Assembly: GCA_963825075.1 (NCBI GenBank)
Contig: CAWGRX010000033.1
Coordinates: 1-64,000 of the forward strand
Reading direction: 5' to 3'
Length of the DNA: 64,000 nt
Source of the DNA: CAWAVN01 sp963825075
GTDB lineage: Bacteria > Planctomycetota > Planctomycetia > Planctomycetales > Planctomycetaceae
The position numbers were made by a program, and so were the translations under genes. Within the stretch, counting starts at the first letter, position 1. Each line of letters opens with the position of its first letter. Below are positions 54,498 to 64,000 of this stretch, piece after piece. The notes beneath the pieces are model-generated. The model ran no database searches. It worked only from the letters and a program-made list of their open reading frames with translations, and was not told the origin of the DNA.

Positions 54498-56057
54498 GTG
54501 ACAGAGCACTGGGCGTTTCGACGTTGGCAGTTTCGATCCCTCGCGATGATTATCGGCGGGAGTTTGGCGTTCCTTGCCGCCGATCTCCTCGTGGCCGAGG
54601 AGCGTCCCGAAGATAGCCGGGTCGCGGAGCGAATCGACGCCGCGCTCGGCGAGCATTGGCGGAAGCACCACATCGAGCCCGCGGGTCTTGCGGATGATGC
54701 GACATTTCTCAGGCGGGCGATGCTCGATTTAACCGGCCGGATTCCCACGCCTGTCGAGGTTGCAGATTTCGAAGCCGATCGGGATCCCACCAAGCGGGAG
54801 CAGTTGATCGCGCATCTCATCAATGGGGCGGAGTTCGCCAATCATTTCGCGCACCGATTGGATCAAATGATCCAGGGCCGGTATGCCGGGAACGCGGCGT
54901 TCATCGGCTGGCTGGAAAAAAGTCTCGCCGATGGAAAACCTTGGGACCGGATGTTTGAGGAAATGATGCTCGGCCCCTGGAAAGAACCGGAGCAAAAGCC
55001 CGCGAATCGGTTTCTCGACAAGCGGGCCAAGACCAGCGATGTTTTGGCGAACGATGCGGCCCGCGTGTTCTTCGGCGTCGATATTTCCTGCGCGAAATGC
55101 CACGACCATCCCCTGGTCGCCGATTGGACGCAAAACCATTACTACGGCATGGTCGCGTTTTTCAATCGCACCACGGGAGGCAACGGCAAGGTCGGCGAGA
55201 AGGCCGAGGGCGAAGTCACCTTCCTCGCGGGCGACGGCAAAGAACGCACCGCGGCGATGATGTTCCTCTCCGGCCGGCAAGTGTTTGAGCCGGCGTTCGC
55301 AGCCCGGCCGAAACAGAAATCAAAACCGCCCGTCGTCAGCCGGCGGGAACGCCTAGTGAAATTGGCTCTCGATGACCGCGTGTTTTTCAGCCGCTCGATC
55401 GTCAACCGCCTGTGGGCGGAGTTCTTCGGACGGGGGCTGATCGAACCGGTCGATCAAATGCACTCCGAAAGCGTGCCCGCGGTGCCGGGGCTGTTGGAAT
55501 GGCTCGCCGAGGATTTTGCCGCGAACGGCTACGACCTCAATCGCTTGATTCGCGCGATCGTTTCCAGCCGGGCCTATCAACTGGACAGTCGCTTTAGCGA
55601 AGCTTCGCCGAAACCGGATGCGGGCCGTTTCGCGATCGCCCGCTTGCGGCCGCTCACCCGCAGGCAGCTCGCGGCTTCGCTGTTGATCGCCACCGGAACC
55701 AACTCGCCAAGCGAATTGGATCGGGAAAAAATCGCCAGTTTGGAATCGGCCCTCGATCCGCGGATCGTCGCGTTTCAGAGTAGTGCCGATGAAGCGCTGT
55801 TCCTTTCCAACAGCCCGACGGTGCAGAAATTGTTCAAAGCGGAAGGCAACAACCTCGCCGGCCGCCTCGCGAAGATTTCGGATGCAAACCGGCTCGTCGA
55901 AGAAGCGATTCGGACGATTTTTGGCCGCGATCCCCGGCCGCAAGAACGGCAGGAACTCGCGGCTTGGATCGAATCTCAGGCCGGCGACCAGAGCCGGGCC
56001 GCGGAGCAGTTGGTGTGGGCCTTGGCCACCTCCGCCGAGTTTCGTTTTAATCATTAA
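54498..56057 (+). CDS. Exported DUF1549/DUF1553 protein with a CxxCH motif
   Basis: 519 residues. A signal peptide or anchor (about residues 16-30) precedes the DUF1549 domain ('RRAMLDLTGRIPTPVEVADF'), which contains 'ISCAKCHDHP', a c-type heme attachment motif (CxxCH) near residue 200. DUF1553 follows ('FFSRSIVNRLWAEFFGRGL', 'LNRLIRAIVSSRAYQ'). These proteins are characteristic of planctomycetes; the function is unknown, but heme suggests redox. GTG 54498 has GAGAGG upstream. The DUF1501 gene follows directly, as usual for the family. It is on the short side, lacking an extra N-terminal cytochrome domain. Confidence 0.9.
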   Translation: MTEHWAFRRWQFRSLAMIIGGSLAFLAADLLVAEERPEDSRVAERIDAALGEHWRKHHIEPAGLADDATFLRRAMLDLTGRIPTPVEVADFEADRDPTKREQLIAHLINGAEFANHFAHRLDQMIQGRYAGNAAFIGWLEKSLADGKPWDRMFEEMMLGPWKEPEQKPANRFLDKRAKTSDVLANDAARVFFGVDISCAKCHDHPLVADWTQNHYYGMVAFFNRTTGGNGKVGEKAEGEVTFLAGDGKERTAAMMFLSGRQVFEPAFAARPKQKSKPPVVSRRERLVKLALDDRVFFSRSIVNRLWAEFFGRGLIEPVDQMHSESVPAVPGLLEWLAEDFAANGYDLNRLIRAIVSSRAYQLDSRFSEASPKPDAGRFAIARLRPLTRRQLAASLLIATGTNSPSELDREKIASLESALDPRIVAFQSSADEALFLSNSPTVQKLFKAEGNNLAGRLAKISDANRLVEEAIRTIFGRDPRPQERQELAAWIESQAGDQSRAAEQLVWALATSAEFRFNH

Positions 56058-56129
56058 ATGGAAAGTCGCCGTTCGCTCCGCGAATATAGCGCAGCGATCG
56101 GAGTCAAACCCCAATCGGGAGCAAGTGGT

Positions 56130-57437
56130 GTGAAGCAACTTTTGAATCTAAGGCGTTGCTCTCCTAGCGAACATGCATTGCATCGGCGGTCCTTTTTGAG
56201 CGGAGCCTTGGGCGCGACGGCGGGGCTTATGGCGTTTAACGGCCTCAACCTCGCGGCGGAATCGCCCTTGTCCGAAGCCGTCCAGAGGCAGAACAAGCGG
56301 GTACTATTTATCTGGCTCGCAGGCGGAGCGAGCCAGTTTGAGATGTGGGATCCCAAGCCCGGCCGGGAAACCGGGGGCCCCTTTCGCAGCATCGCCACCA
56401 AAGTCCCCGGCTATCATACGGGCGAACTCATGCCCAAGCTCAGTGCGATGATGGATCAAATCGCCGTGGTGCGGTCGCTCAACACGGAAATCTCCGCGCA
56501 CGAGCCGGCGGCGGACCTCATCAGCACGGGCCGTCCCAAAGAACCCGCCCTCGAATATCCGGAAATCGGCGTGGTGCTGGCGAAAGAACTCGCCGTCCCG
56601 GACAGTCCATTGCCGGGCTACGTCTCGCTGTTTACTTCGACCGAAGGCCGCCGCCGGCCGGCCACGGGTTTTCTGGGCGGGCAGTATGCGCCGCTGCTGT
56701 TGGAGAATTCCTCGAGGCCCGCGAACATTGATCTCCCGGAAGGACTCACCAACACGCAGCACGCTCGCCGCGAAGAACTGCGCAGTCTGCTCAGCCGGCG
56801 GTTCTCCGAGCAGCGGGCCGGGGCGGATTTGGTGGCGGGCTACAATGCCGCGTATGCCAAGGTCCGCGGGCTGATGCAGGCGGATCAACTGTTCGACCTG
56901 GACCGCGAACCCGCAGCCGTCCGCGCGAAATACGGGCGGACCCAGTTCGGCGAGCAGGCCCTTTTGGCCCGCAGGCTTTTGGAAGCCGGCGTCCCCGTGG
57001 TGAAAGTCGCCCGCGGCTTTTGGGATAGCCATCACGACAACTTTGAAAGCCATCGCGAGTTGGTGCCTGACTTCGATCACGTGCTGAGCGTGCTTTTGAC
57101 GGATCTCAAACAGCGGGGACTGTTGGATTCGACGCTGGTTCTGGTGCTTTCCGAATTCGGCCGCACGCCCAAGATCAACAAGGATATGGGACGCGATCAC
57201 TACGCGGCGGCTTGGTCGTTCGTCATGGCGGGCTCTGGCGTGCGGGGCGGAACCATTTATGGCAAGACCGATGCCGACGGGAAAACGGTCGCGGACGGCC
57301 AGGCGAACGCCGGTGACGTGGCCGCGACGATTTATCAAGCCTTGGGCATCGATCCGACGAAGCATTATTACGTCGGCCCGCGTCCGGTGCCTCTCGCCAA
57401 GGAAGATGCCATCCCCATCCAAGAAATTCTGGGCTGA
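56130..57437 (+). CDS. DUF1501 family protein (Tat-exported)
   Basis: A twin-arginine signal 'RRSFLSGALGATAGL' (about residues 20-34) directs export. The body is the DUF1501 (sulfatase-like alkaline-phosphatase fold) family: 'IWLAGGASQFEMWDPKPG', 'HEPAADLISTGR', 'SEFGRTPKI', 'GRDHY'. It is functionally uncharacterised and almost always follows a DUF1549 gene, as here. I favour GTG 56130 (GGGAG 7 bases upstream); the open frame starts at 56058, one base after the previous stop, without a ribosome site. Confidence 0.9.
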   Translation: MKQLLNLRRCSPSEHALHRRSFLSGALGATAGLMAFNGLNLAAESPLSEAVQRQNKRVLFIWLAGGASQFEMWDPKPGRETGGPFRSIATKVPGYHTGELMPKLSAMMDQIAVVRSLNTEISAHEPAADLISTGRPKEPALEYPEIGVVLAKELAVPDSPLPGYVSLFTSTEGRRRPATGFLGGQYAPLLLENSSRPANIDLPEGLTNTQHARREELRSLLSRRFSEQRAGADLVAGYNAAYAKVRGLMQADQLFDLDREPAAVRAKYGRTQFGEQALLARRLLEAGVPVVKVARGFWDSHHDNFESHRELVPDFDHVLSVLLTDLKQRGLLDSTLVLVLSEFGRTPKINKDMGRDHYAAAWSFVMAGSGVRGGTIYGKTDADGKTVADGQANAGDVAATIYQALGIDPTKHYYVGPRPVPLAKEDAIPIQEILG

Positions 57438-57443
57438 TCTGTC

Positions 57444-58483
57444 ATGCCAAAAACATCCGTGACCGCGAAACATCAAAAGACCTACGAGCACCCCACCGCC
57501 CTCTTCGCCATCGCGCGGGACGCGAAAACGAACCGTCTCCTCGGCGGCGGTATGGACGGGGCGATTTGGGTTCTTGAAGGCGAAGGGGACGAGGCCAAAC
57601 TGAAAACTCTCGCCACGCCGCACGCAAATTATCTCTCGTCGATGGCGATTGTGAACGATACGGTGATTACGGGTGGATTCGACCGCAAACTGGTGTGGAC
57701 GAGTTTGAAGGACGGCAAAATCCTCCGCCGGGAAGAGGCTCATGACGGTTGGGTGCGGGATCTTGTCGCATTTGCGGAAGGCAAAAAAATCGCCAGCGTG
57801 GGGGATGACATGCTGGTCCGTATTTGGGACGCCGGGACGGGAAAAGCGATTCACACCCTGGAAGGCCATCCGACGCAAACGCCCGAAGGTTATGCGACGG
57901 CATTATATGCAATCGCTACGACCAGCGATGGAAAATATCTCGCCAGCGGCGACCGCATCGGCGACGTGCGGATCTGGGATGCCGAAACGGGAAAACTTTT
58001 GGAATCGTTCCGCGCCCGGCGTTTTATACTTACGATCCGAAAAAGCGCATTCGCTCCATCGGCGGGATTCGTTCGCTGGCATTTTCCGCGGATGGATCGC
58101 ATCTGGCGATTGCGGGGATCGGACACGTGACCAATGTGGACGGTTTCGTCGGTCCTTGCCGGGTGGAAGTCTGGGATTGGAAAGAGAAGAAACGCACCTT
58201 CGCCGGGCAGGACAAGCACAACGCCGTGCTCAACCACGTGGCATTTCATTCAAACACCGAATCGCCCTTCTTAATCGCGGCGGGCGGCGGCGACAGCGGC
58301 GGCCTTTTGGCGGTTTGGGATCTGAAAACCGAAGCCCCGCTCCACAAAGCCAAGCCCAAAGGCCATCTCCATAAGTTCTGCTTCGGAGCCGATCCACACA
58401 ACCTTTACGCCGCGGGCTACGATGGGATTCAACTGTGGATACTCGGCAAAGAAACCCCGAAATCCGATTCAAAGAAATCGTAA
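57444..58483 (+). CDS. WD40-repeat protein, one frameshift
   Basis: Six or seven WD40-type blades ending in 'W' after GH/D motifs ('GGFDRKLVWTSLKDGK', 'SVGDDMLVRIWDAGTGK', 'SGDRIGDVRIWDAETGK', 'RVEVWDWKEKK', 'GLLAVWDLKTE'). A propeller for protein binding, with no enzyme domain. The frame breaks near 58015-58020; the rest reads 'PAFYTYDPKKRIRSIGGI' in another frame, ending at 58483. A missing base explains it. It starts 6 bases after the DUF1501 stop, so the three genes 54498-58483 form a unit that planctomycetes keep together. Confidence 0.85.
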
Positions 58484-58710
58484 GAGGGAACCACGAAAGA
58501 CTTGATCGCTTGTAATACGAATAAAGGCAAGGCGCATTGTCAGCATTTCGTGTGGTTCGGGGTCAAAGACTTGCTTATACTCGAATTATTGGTGGATGAA
58601 TCAACTCAGAAATTTGTATGATTCGTATGATTCGTGGTTCTCTTCTTTTATAAAATGGATTGATTTCGTGGTCGTTTTGGCGTCGAAAAGTGAATCGAGG
58701 AGGCGAGCGG

Positions 58711-59307
58711 ATGGCGAATCGTGCGAATCATTATGATGCCGCGTTTGAGGAGTATCTCCGGCATCACCGTGTGCCTTATGTGGCCGTCGATGAAACTCGC
58801 CGGAGCCTCTTGAGCGAGGTCTCGCTCAAGTCGCCGGATTACATTGTTTCCCCCGCGGCGGGCGACAATTGGCTGATCGACGTCAAAGGCCGAAAGTTTC
58901 CCTCCGGGGGCGAGCAGCAGTCGCACACCTGGGAAAACTGGGCGACCCGCGACGACATCGACAGCATGCTCCGCTGGCAGGCGGTGTTCGGCAGCGGATT
59001 TCGGGCGGTGTTGGTGTTCGCGTATCACATTTCAGACGCCCGCTGGCTGTGGCAGTTCGACCGCCGATCCCGCTGGGAGCACCGCGAGCAGAGCTACGCG
59101 TTTTATGGCGTATGGGTCGAGGACTACGAGCAAAGAATGGCCGAGCGGTCCCGGCAATGGGACACGGTTTCCTTGCGAAAGCGGGATTACGAGGAACTCC
59201 GCTTCCCCTTGGGAGGCCTGATCGTTGAGGACGAAAGGCTCGACCCTGCAAACCGCGGCGTCTCGGCGCAGAACATATTTGCAAACTCGTGCGAGGTCCT
59301 TTCATGA
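58711..59307 (+). CDS. HYExAFE-family protein, nuclease-like
   Basis: The name-giving motif is 'HYDAAFE' near residue 7. Further on, 'SPDYIVSP...WLIDVKGRKFP' (about residues 42-67) has the D-x(n)-DxK order of a PD-(D/E)XK nuclease core (Asp..Asp-Val-Lys). A later aromatic 'RWLWQFDRRSRWEH' follows. It may act on DNA or RNA, but this is inference from the pattern only. About 198 residues. ATG 58711 has AGGAGG 7 bases upstream; the frame opens at 58660. It overlaps the next small gene by 4 nt. Confidence 0.85.
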   Translation: MANRANHYDAAFEEYLRHHRVPYVAVDETRRSLLSEVSLKSPDYIVSPAAGDNWLIDVKGRKFPSGGEQQSHTWENWATRDDIDSMLRWQAVFGSGFRAVLVFAYHISDARWLWQFDRRSRWEHREQSYAFYGVWVEDYEQRMAERSRQWDTVSLRKRDYEELRFPLGGLIVEDERLDPANRGVSAQNIFANSCEVLS

Positions 59308-59567
59308 GCGGCCCACGGAACGTGCCTGGATGGTCCGCGGTTTTGATGCTGAGCTTATTGCTGTGGTTCGTGAAACCGGCGGCCGGGCAGTTGGCACAAA
59401 ATCCGCCCGCCCTTTTGGTGCAAGCGGAGAACTCCGCGGCGAAGGCCGAGGCACCCGAAACGCCGACTTCGCTGCCGCACGGACAATTCCTGTTGGATTA
59501 TTTGATCGTGCTGGCTCTGTTCGCGGCGGCGGTCTATGCCGTGTGCCGATCCAGCCGCCGCGTTTAG
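59304..59567 (+). CDS. Small membrane protein with signal peptide (87 aa)
   Basis: 87 residues. A hydrophobic N-terminal segment (about 11-25) and a second at the C-terminus ('LLDYLIVLALFAAAVYAVC') flank a short Ala/Glu/Pro-rich loop. Its ATG overlaps the HYExAFE stop (ATGA), with GAGG upstream, so it is translationally coupled. It may anchor or export something, but nothing more can be said. Confidence 0.65.
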   Translation: MSGPRNVPGWSAVLMLSLLLWFVKPAAGQLAQNPPALLVQAENSAAKAEAPETPTSLPHGQFLLDYLIVLALFAAAVYAVCRSSRRV

Positions 59568-59572
59568 GTCCA

Positions 59573-60865
59573 ATGAGGTCAGACCGCATTGTGAAAGGAG
59601 ACAGGCCGCGAGTTGTCATCACGGGAATCGGGATGGTCACCGGTTTGGGACCCGACCGCGAAACGACCTGGCAGTCCCTCAGCGAGGGAGCCGGAGCCGT
59701 CCGCTGGCTCGACACCAGAGACCTGATGCAACGCATCGGCTCGAAAGCCGTCCCGAAAGAACTTCCCCGCATTGCGGGCGCGCCGGCGGCCTTTGAGGCA
59801 CCTGTTTCTGATGACCCTTATCTTGGGGAGCCGAATATTCATCTGGCGGTGACCGCGGCGAAGGAAGCGGTCGCCGACGCCCAGGTGGATTGGGAGAGGG
59901 TTCCTCAATACCGCCGGGGCTGCGTAATCGGCACCAGCAAAGGCGGCATACGAAGCATCGGCCGGGCGCTGGCGGAACGGCGATGCAGTGACCACGTAAA
60001 AAACTTCACGCCGGAACTTTGGCCGATGTTCTGGCCGAACGCGCCGGCTTCCTTGGTGGCGGCGCGTTGGAATATCCAAGGTCCTGTGCTCTGCCCAGTG
60101 GCGGCGTGCGCCACGGGCTTGATGAGTCTCTGTCGCGGGGCGGAATTGATCGAGCACGGAACCTGCGACGTGGTGCTCGCGGGCAGCACCGATGCGTCAC
60201 TCGAACCGGCCGTGTTGGGGGCGTTTTCGCGAATGGGCGTCATGGCCAAAGATTTTGAAGACCCCGCCTCCGCCTGCCGGCCGTTCGACCGGTTTCGCAG
60301 TGGATTCGTCGTCGGCGAAGGCGCCGCAGTGCTGGTCCTCGAACGCGCAGAACTGGCGAGCGCTCGCGGCGTCAAACCCTATGCCGAGTGGCTCGCCGGC
60401 GGCTGCGTCTCCGATCCCACCGGCATCGCGCATTTGGAAACCGAGGGAACATCGCTGTCCTGGCTGATAAGTGAAGTGCTCCGCCGCTCCAACACGAGCG
60501 CTTCGCAGATCGACTACATCAACCTCCACGGCACCGGGACTAAGGATAATGACCGCGCTGAGACCCGCGCGATCCAGAGGGCATTGGGAGCCGCGGCGGA
60601 GGACATTTCCTGTTCCAGTCTCAAAGGGGCGCTCGGACATTTGTTGGGAGCCGCGGGCAGCGTGGAAACCGCCTGCACATTGCTCGCCATGCGGGACGGC
60701 TGCGTTCCCCCCACCCGCAACCTCACCCAGCCCGATCCCGAATGTGATCTGGATTACACGCCGGGGATTGCCAAACCGCGGCACATCGGGAAGGCGATGA
60801 AACTCTCGCTGGGCTTCGGCGGCCATCAAGTCGCCGCCGTGCTGGGCCGGGTGAGCGATTCGTAA
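59573..60865 (+). CDS. Beta-ketoacyl-ACP synthase (KAS II/FabF-like)
   Basis: Condenses acyl groups with malonyl-ACP. Conserved elements: 'VVITGIGMVTGLG' at the start, active-site Cys in 'VAACATGLMS', first His in 'NLHGTGTKDND' and the second in 'KGALGHLLGAAGS' (GHxxGAAG), the Cys-His-His set of KAS I/II. About 430 residues. ATG 59573 has TAGG 6 bases upstream. The preceding small membrane gene ends only 5 bases before. No acyl-carrier protein or reductase is adjacent, so it could belong to fatty-acid or secondary-metabolite synthesis. Confidence 0.93.
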   Translation: MRSDRIVKGDRPRVVITGIGMVTGLGPDRETTWQSLSEGAGAVRWLDTRDLMQRIGSKAVPKELPRIAGAPAAFEAPVSDDPYLGEPNIHLAVTAAKEAVADAQVDWERVPQYRRGCVIGTSKGGIRSIGRALAERRCSDHVKNFTPELWPMFWPNAPASLVAARWNIQGPVLCPVAACATGLMSLCRGAELIEHGTCDVVLAGSTDASLEPAVLGAFSRMGVMAKDFEDPASACRPFDRFRSGFVVGEGAAVLVLERAELASARGVKPYAEWLAGGCVSDPTGIAHLETEGTSLSWLISEVLRRSNTSASQIDYINLHGTGTKDNDRAETRAIQRALGAAAEDISCSSLKGALGHLLGAAGSVETACTLLAMRDGCVPPTRNLTQPDPECDLDYTPGIAKPRHIGKAMKLSLGFGGHQVAAVLGRVSDS

Positions 60866-61142
60866 AAAAGGAACCACGAAAGACACCAAAGGCCGCCAGC
60901 GGTTTTGCCCCCGCTCACTTTCCAGCGGGAGCTTGAGAAGGAGGGAGAAAGCGAGAATTAGTGAAGATTAGTGTTCCCTAATTCTTTTGCGCGCGTCAGA
61001 AAATGTGCAAAGGAGAACGCTCGCGGAACATGTTCTCCGCTTGTGAAGCATGTCGTGCGAGTTATGATAGCGATTGCCGCTTTTTCCATTGTGTTCGTTC
61101 GCAATCATCGTATTCGATTCATTCAACTTCCCGCCGACGAAT

Positions 61143-62162
<1,020 letters not shown>

Positions 62163-62242
62163 GTTCGAAACGGCCTAAGAGCGATGAAAATTCGGCACGT
62201 CCTCTGTCGTCTAAAAGGCTTAAGAATTGTAAGCCAGCGGTG

Positions 62243-63043
62243 TCAGTAAACGGTTTCCATTTCAATGAAGTCGCACTTTAGCACGTCTGAGCAGATTTTA
62301 CGAAATTCGGAGGAGAATGCGACGCTTGATTTGGGAATGCACTTGCCGCAGTCGATCTCGACGGCAAAGCGAAACACGGCACCCCCGGCGACGCTCGATT
62401 CATCACCGGTGTAGCCGCTGCGGACCTGGAACAAGCGGTCTTGCGGGTTGAACGGAGTTTCGCATGTCGGGCAACGCAGGGGGAAGTGGTCACACGGCGA
62501 GAATACGTCCCGAGGTTTTTCGTGGGCCAATTTCCGCCCGCATTGGCAGCGGGAATCATCGTATCCTACAAGCGTTTCCGATGTGATGCAGACATAGTCG
62601 GGGGACAACCAAAATTTAAGGTCGTAGTAAACGGAATCGCGGTCACGGTCGAGACGAGCAAGGGGGTACCTGATGTCGTCGAGATCCAGATGCCGCATGG
62701 AGTACTGAAGTAACAGCCCGCCATCGTCGAGCCGACTTTGTACGAAAGACCCATCAATGGGCGCGGGTGAGTCTGTGAATTTCGGGAGTTGTATGAACGT
62801 CGTGGACGGTTCGCGTTTTGTTACCCACGGCAGCAACGTCCAGGGAAAGCTCGTTCCGGGATCGTGGAGTTCCTTGGTATTTTCATCCGGCAGCATGTGG
62901 CGGACAGACTGAAGACACGGCGAGTCAGACGGGGGCAGCCACTTCTCCATGATCAGCGTATCAACGAGTTGAACAACGTCGTGCGGTGCCGGCGCGAACG
63001 TTGGAGGAGATGGAACGAGATGTCGAGAATACTCAACGCCCAC
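62243..63043 (-). CDS. Hypothetical protein with Cys pairs (266 aa)
   Basis: Not recognised. A Cys cluster in the middle ('CQCGRKLAH...CDHFPLRCPTCETPF', about residues 162-195) could form a zinc ribbon, with two more Cys near residue 235. There is no membrane segment. The start is the GTG ending at 63043, with GGAGG about 11 bases upstream. The gene lies upstream-to-downstream from the receiver-like gene at 63081 on the same strand and is AT-richer than the prs region. Confidence 0.65.
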   Translation of the reverse strand: MGVEYSRHLVPSPPTFAPAPHDVVQLVDTLIMEKWLPPSDSPCLQSVRHMLPDENTKELHDPGTSFPWTLLPWVTKREPSTTFIQLPKFTDSPAPIDGSFVQSRLDDGGLLLQYSMRHLDLDDIRYPLARLDRDRDSVYYDLKFWLSPDYVCITSETLVGYDDSRCQCGRKLAHEKPRDVFSPCDHFPLRCPTCETPFNPQDRLFQVRSGYTGDESSVAGGAVFRFAVEIDCGKCIPKSSVAFSSEFRKICSDVLKCDFIEMETVY

Positions 63044-63080
63044 GAACTGCGTTTCCTCCGGTGCCGGCTAACTATCAATT

Positions 63081-63374
63081 TCAGTCAAGTCCATTAGGGC
63101 CGGCTCTGCAGGCCGCCAGTCGAGACCGCTTCTCCCACGTCGCATGGCCGGCGGAGCCGGGCCTACTTGCTGCTTGCTGTGGGTGTTCTCCTTCGATCAT
63201 TTCCAAATCGTGATCCAATGCGATCAAGACGATTTCGGGCAAATGAGTTTTGAGGCAATCGATTGTTTCAATGGCGGTTTTGTAAAAATGGATGGGGATT
63301 GTTGGGGTTAATCTCGAAAGGCATCCCCGCATGATGGTCTGCCGGTCTTCGTTGTCTTCGAGAATTACGATCAT
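63081..63374 (-). CDS. Cyclic-phosphate-processing receiver-like domain protein, C-terminus replaced by repeat
   Basis: The first 60 residues have the receiver-like pattern 'MIVILEDNEDRQTIM' and 'IVLIALDHDLEM' (acidic pocket E-D-N-E-D and a DHDL motif characteristic of the 'cyclic-phosphate processing receiver' variant). Downstream of about 63185 the sequence becomes an inverted GC-rich repeat (63095-63165), and the frame continues through it with no domain match before stopping at 63081. The normal domain would need about 40 more residues. Its ATG overlaps the upstream gene's stop by 4 nt. Confidence 0.65.
   Translation of the reverse strand: MIVILEDNEDRQTIMRGCLSRLTPTIPIHFYKTAIETIDCLKTHLPEIVLIALDHDLEMIEGEHPQQAASRPGSAGHATWEKRSRLAACRAGPNGLD
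63095..63165. repeat. GC-rich inverted repeat pair inside the receiver gene's 3' end
   Basis: TAGGGCCGGCTCTGCAGGCC (63095-63114) and the inverse GGCCGGCGGAGCCGGGCCTA (63146-63165) are imperfect inverse copies about 30 bases apart, similar to the palindrome at 44705-44728. It occupies the 3' end of the receiver-like frame, as expected for insertion of a REP-type doublet. Confidence 0.75.
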
Positions 63375-63712
63375 TGGGAATCGAGCTCGATTCGTGCCAC
63401 GGGCGAATCCAGAAATCGTTCCAAAACTGCGGCCATATATCTGACTTGGCGGTTTAATTCGTGATATTCGGCTTCGGTCGGTTCATACGGTTTGAATACG
63501 AACAATCTGCCGGGTGTATCTTCATTACGGATTCCATTGAGTCGATCTGCGAGTGTGGAATGAACGGACGATGGCAGCCGCGCCGCCGACTGTTCAATTG
63601 CAATTTGAGAATACGGTGCCCATGTCAGGCAATGCAACATTTTGTCGATCAATTCAACTTCCGTTATTTTGTTACGTTCAAAAACTCGCACCGATTTCTC
63701 CACAGTACGCAT
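63371..63712 (-). CDS. Hypothetical protein (113 aa) coupled to receiver-like gene
   Basis: Not recognised. Helical, with no membrane or signal segment ('ELIDKMLHCLTWAPYSQIAIEQ', 'LFVFKPYEPTEAEYHELNRQVRYM'). Its stop overlaps the start of the receiver-like gene (ATGA, 63371-63374), so the two are co-translated. The ATG ending at 63712 has no strong ribosome site. Confidence 0.65.
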   Translation of the reverse strand: MRTVEKSVRVFERNKITEVELIDKMLHCLTWAPYSQIAIEQSAARLPSSVHSTLADRLNGIRNEDTPGRLFVFKPYEPTEAEYHELNRQVRYMAAVLERFLDSPVARIELDSQ

Positions 63713-63811
63713 GATATCGACTTGTGTTGCCGAAAACGCGGATAAGTTGACGTATTTCCCTCATTCATTTTCTTGGGGACTTGAATTCATGATGAAATCG
63801 CCCGAAAGAAT

Positions 63812-64000
63812 TCACGGGTTGATCTCCCGCCGGCCCTGCTTGCGTTGATTACGGTTCCAGTCCAGAAACTCGTCCAGGTCGTCGGCGTCTTCGTTCCAAC
63901 CGCCGAATGCCCTTTGTAGGCCTTCCCCCGCCGTGGTTTCAATCGTCGTCGGATGCACGGTGATTTCGACGGGTTGCCCTTCCGGCAGGCCGAGATCCTG
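63812..64000 (-). CDS. Antitoxin-like protein, partial (window end)
   Basis: Only the C-terminal 62 residues lie in the window, reading from the edge: 'LPEGQPVEITVHP', 'GLQRAFGGWNEDADDLDEFL', 'RNQRKQGRREINP'. The 'LPEGQxVxITV' strand followed by a helical 'DDLDEFL' tail resembles AbrB-like or DUF104-like antitoxins of PIN-domain toxins. No toxin gene follows in the next 100 bases. The family call is tentative. Confidence 0.5.
   Translation of the reverse strand, partial: QDLGLPEGQPVEITVHPTTIETTAGEGLQRAFGGWNEDADDLDEFLDWNRNQRKQGRREINP

Noticed and set aside
56304..57878. 524-aa reverse ORF
   Set aside because: Antisense to the DUF1501 and WD40 genes, with no recognisable features.

Overview
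The window looks like a chromosomal segment from a planctomycete (Planctomycetota; order not determinable by eye). The main evidence is lineage-typical gene families: a DUF1549/DUF1553 protein with a CxxCH motif followed by a Tat-exported DUF1501 protein and a WD40 protein, a HYExAFE-family protein, an RDD/SpoIIM membrane pair, DUF2007, and several exported proteins rich in Pro/Tyr or Cys/His. Coding density is high and GC is moderately high. No rRNA, tRNA, CRISPR array, phage or intact transposase was seen.

Layout. 0-7.6 kb: an exported repeat-domain protein, gamma-glutamyltransferase, a CxxC zinc-ribbon protein and a DPP-IV-type peptidase. 8.0-14.8 kb: a signalling cluster of four genes on one strand, the first three overlapping by 4 nt or less: CBS-like/GGDEF, FHA-EAL, winged-helix/AAA+ ATPase, then a Ser/Thr kinase fused to a tubulin-like GTPase domain. 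14.8-20.1 kb: two more exported peptidases (M1 and S9A) around a nested inverted repeat. 20.3-27.5 kb: a conserved hypothetical, ogt, RDD+SpoIIM, a membrane GAF-like sensor with a tiny partner gene, a decayed DUF1778/GNAT toxin-antitoxin pair, and an endonuclease/exonuclease/phosphatase protein. 27.6-32.6 kb: three glycosyltransferases (GtrB/ArnC-like, ArnT-like, double GT2). 32.7-36 kb: three exported low-complexity proteins. 36.5-41 kb: gyrA-type then gyrB-type topoisomerase subunits, with paired REP-like repeats on both sides of the first. 41-42 kb: small membrane/zinc-ribbon proteins. 42-49.4 kb: a sucrose/trehalose region with a HAD phosphatase-TreZ fusion, divergent from sucrose-phosphate synthase plus amylosucrase. 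49.6-62.2 kb: radical SAM, LRR protein, GlmU-like nucleotidyltransferase, the DUF1549/DUF1501/WD40 group, HYExAFE, FabF-like synthase and PRPP synthetase. 62.2-64 kb: hypothetical genes, a receiver domain truncated at a repeat, and the tail of an antitoxin-like gene.

How the genes may work together. The 8-14.8 kb cluster combines a Ser/Thr kinase, a phosphothreonine-reading FHA domain, both enzymes of cyclic-di-GMP turnover, an AAA+ ATPase and a tubulin-like filament or GTPase domain. This suggests a switch in which kinase activity is read by FHA-EAL and so sets local c-di-GMP. It is the best candidate here for an undescribed system. The sucrose/trehalose genes form a compatible-solute or glucan-conversion region.

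Caution: at least eleven genes contain single-base frameshifts (13 counted by hand, 10 of them an extra base, several at short G or C runs). Because they hit conserved families with both halves well preserved, they look more like sequencing or assembly indels than gene decay. Those genes are annotated over their full extent.
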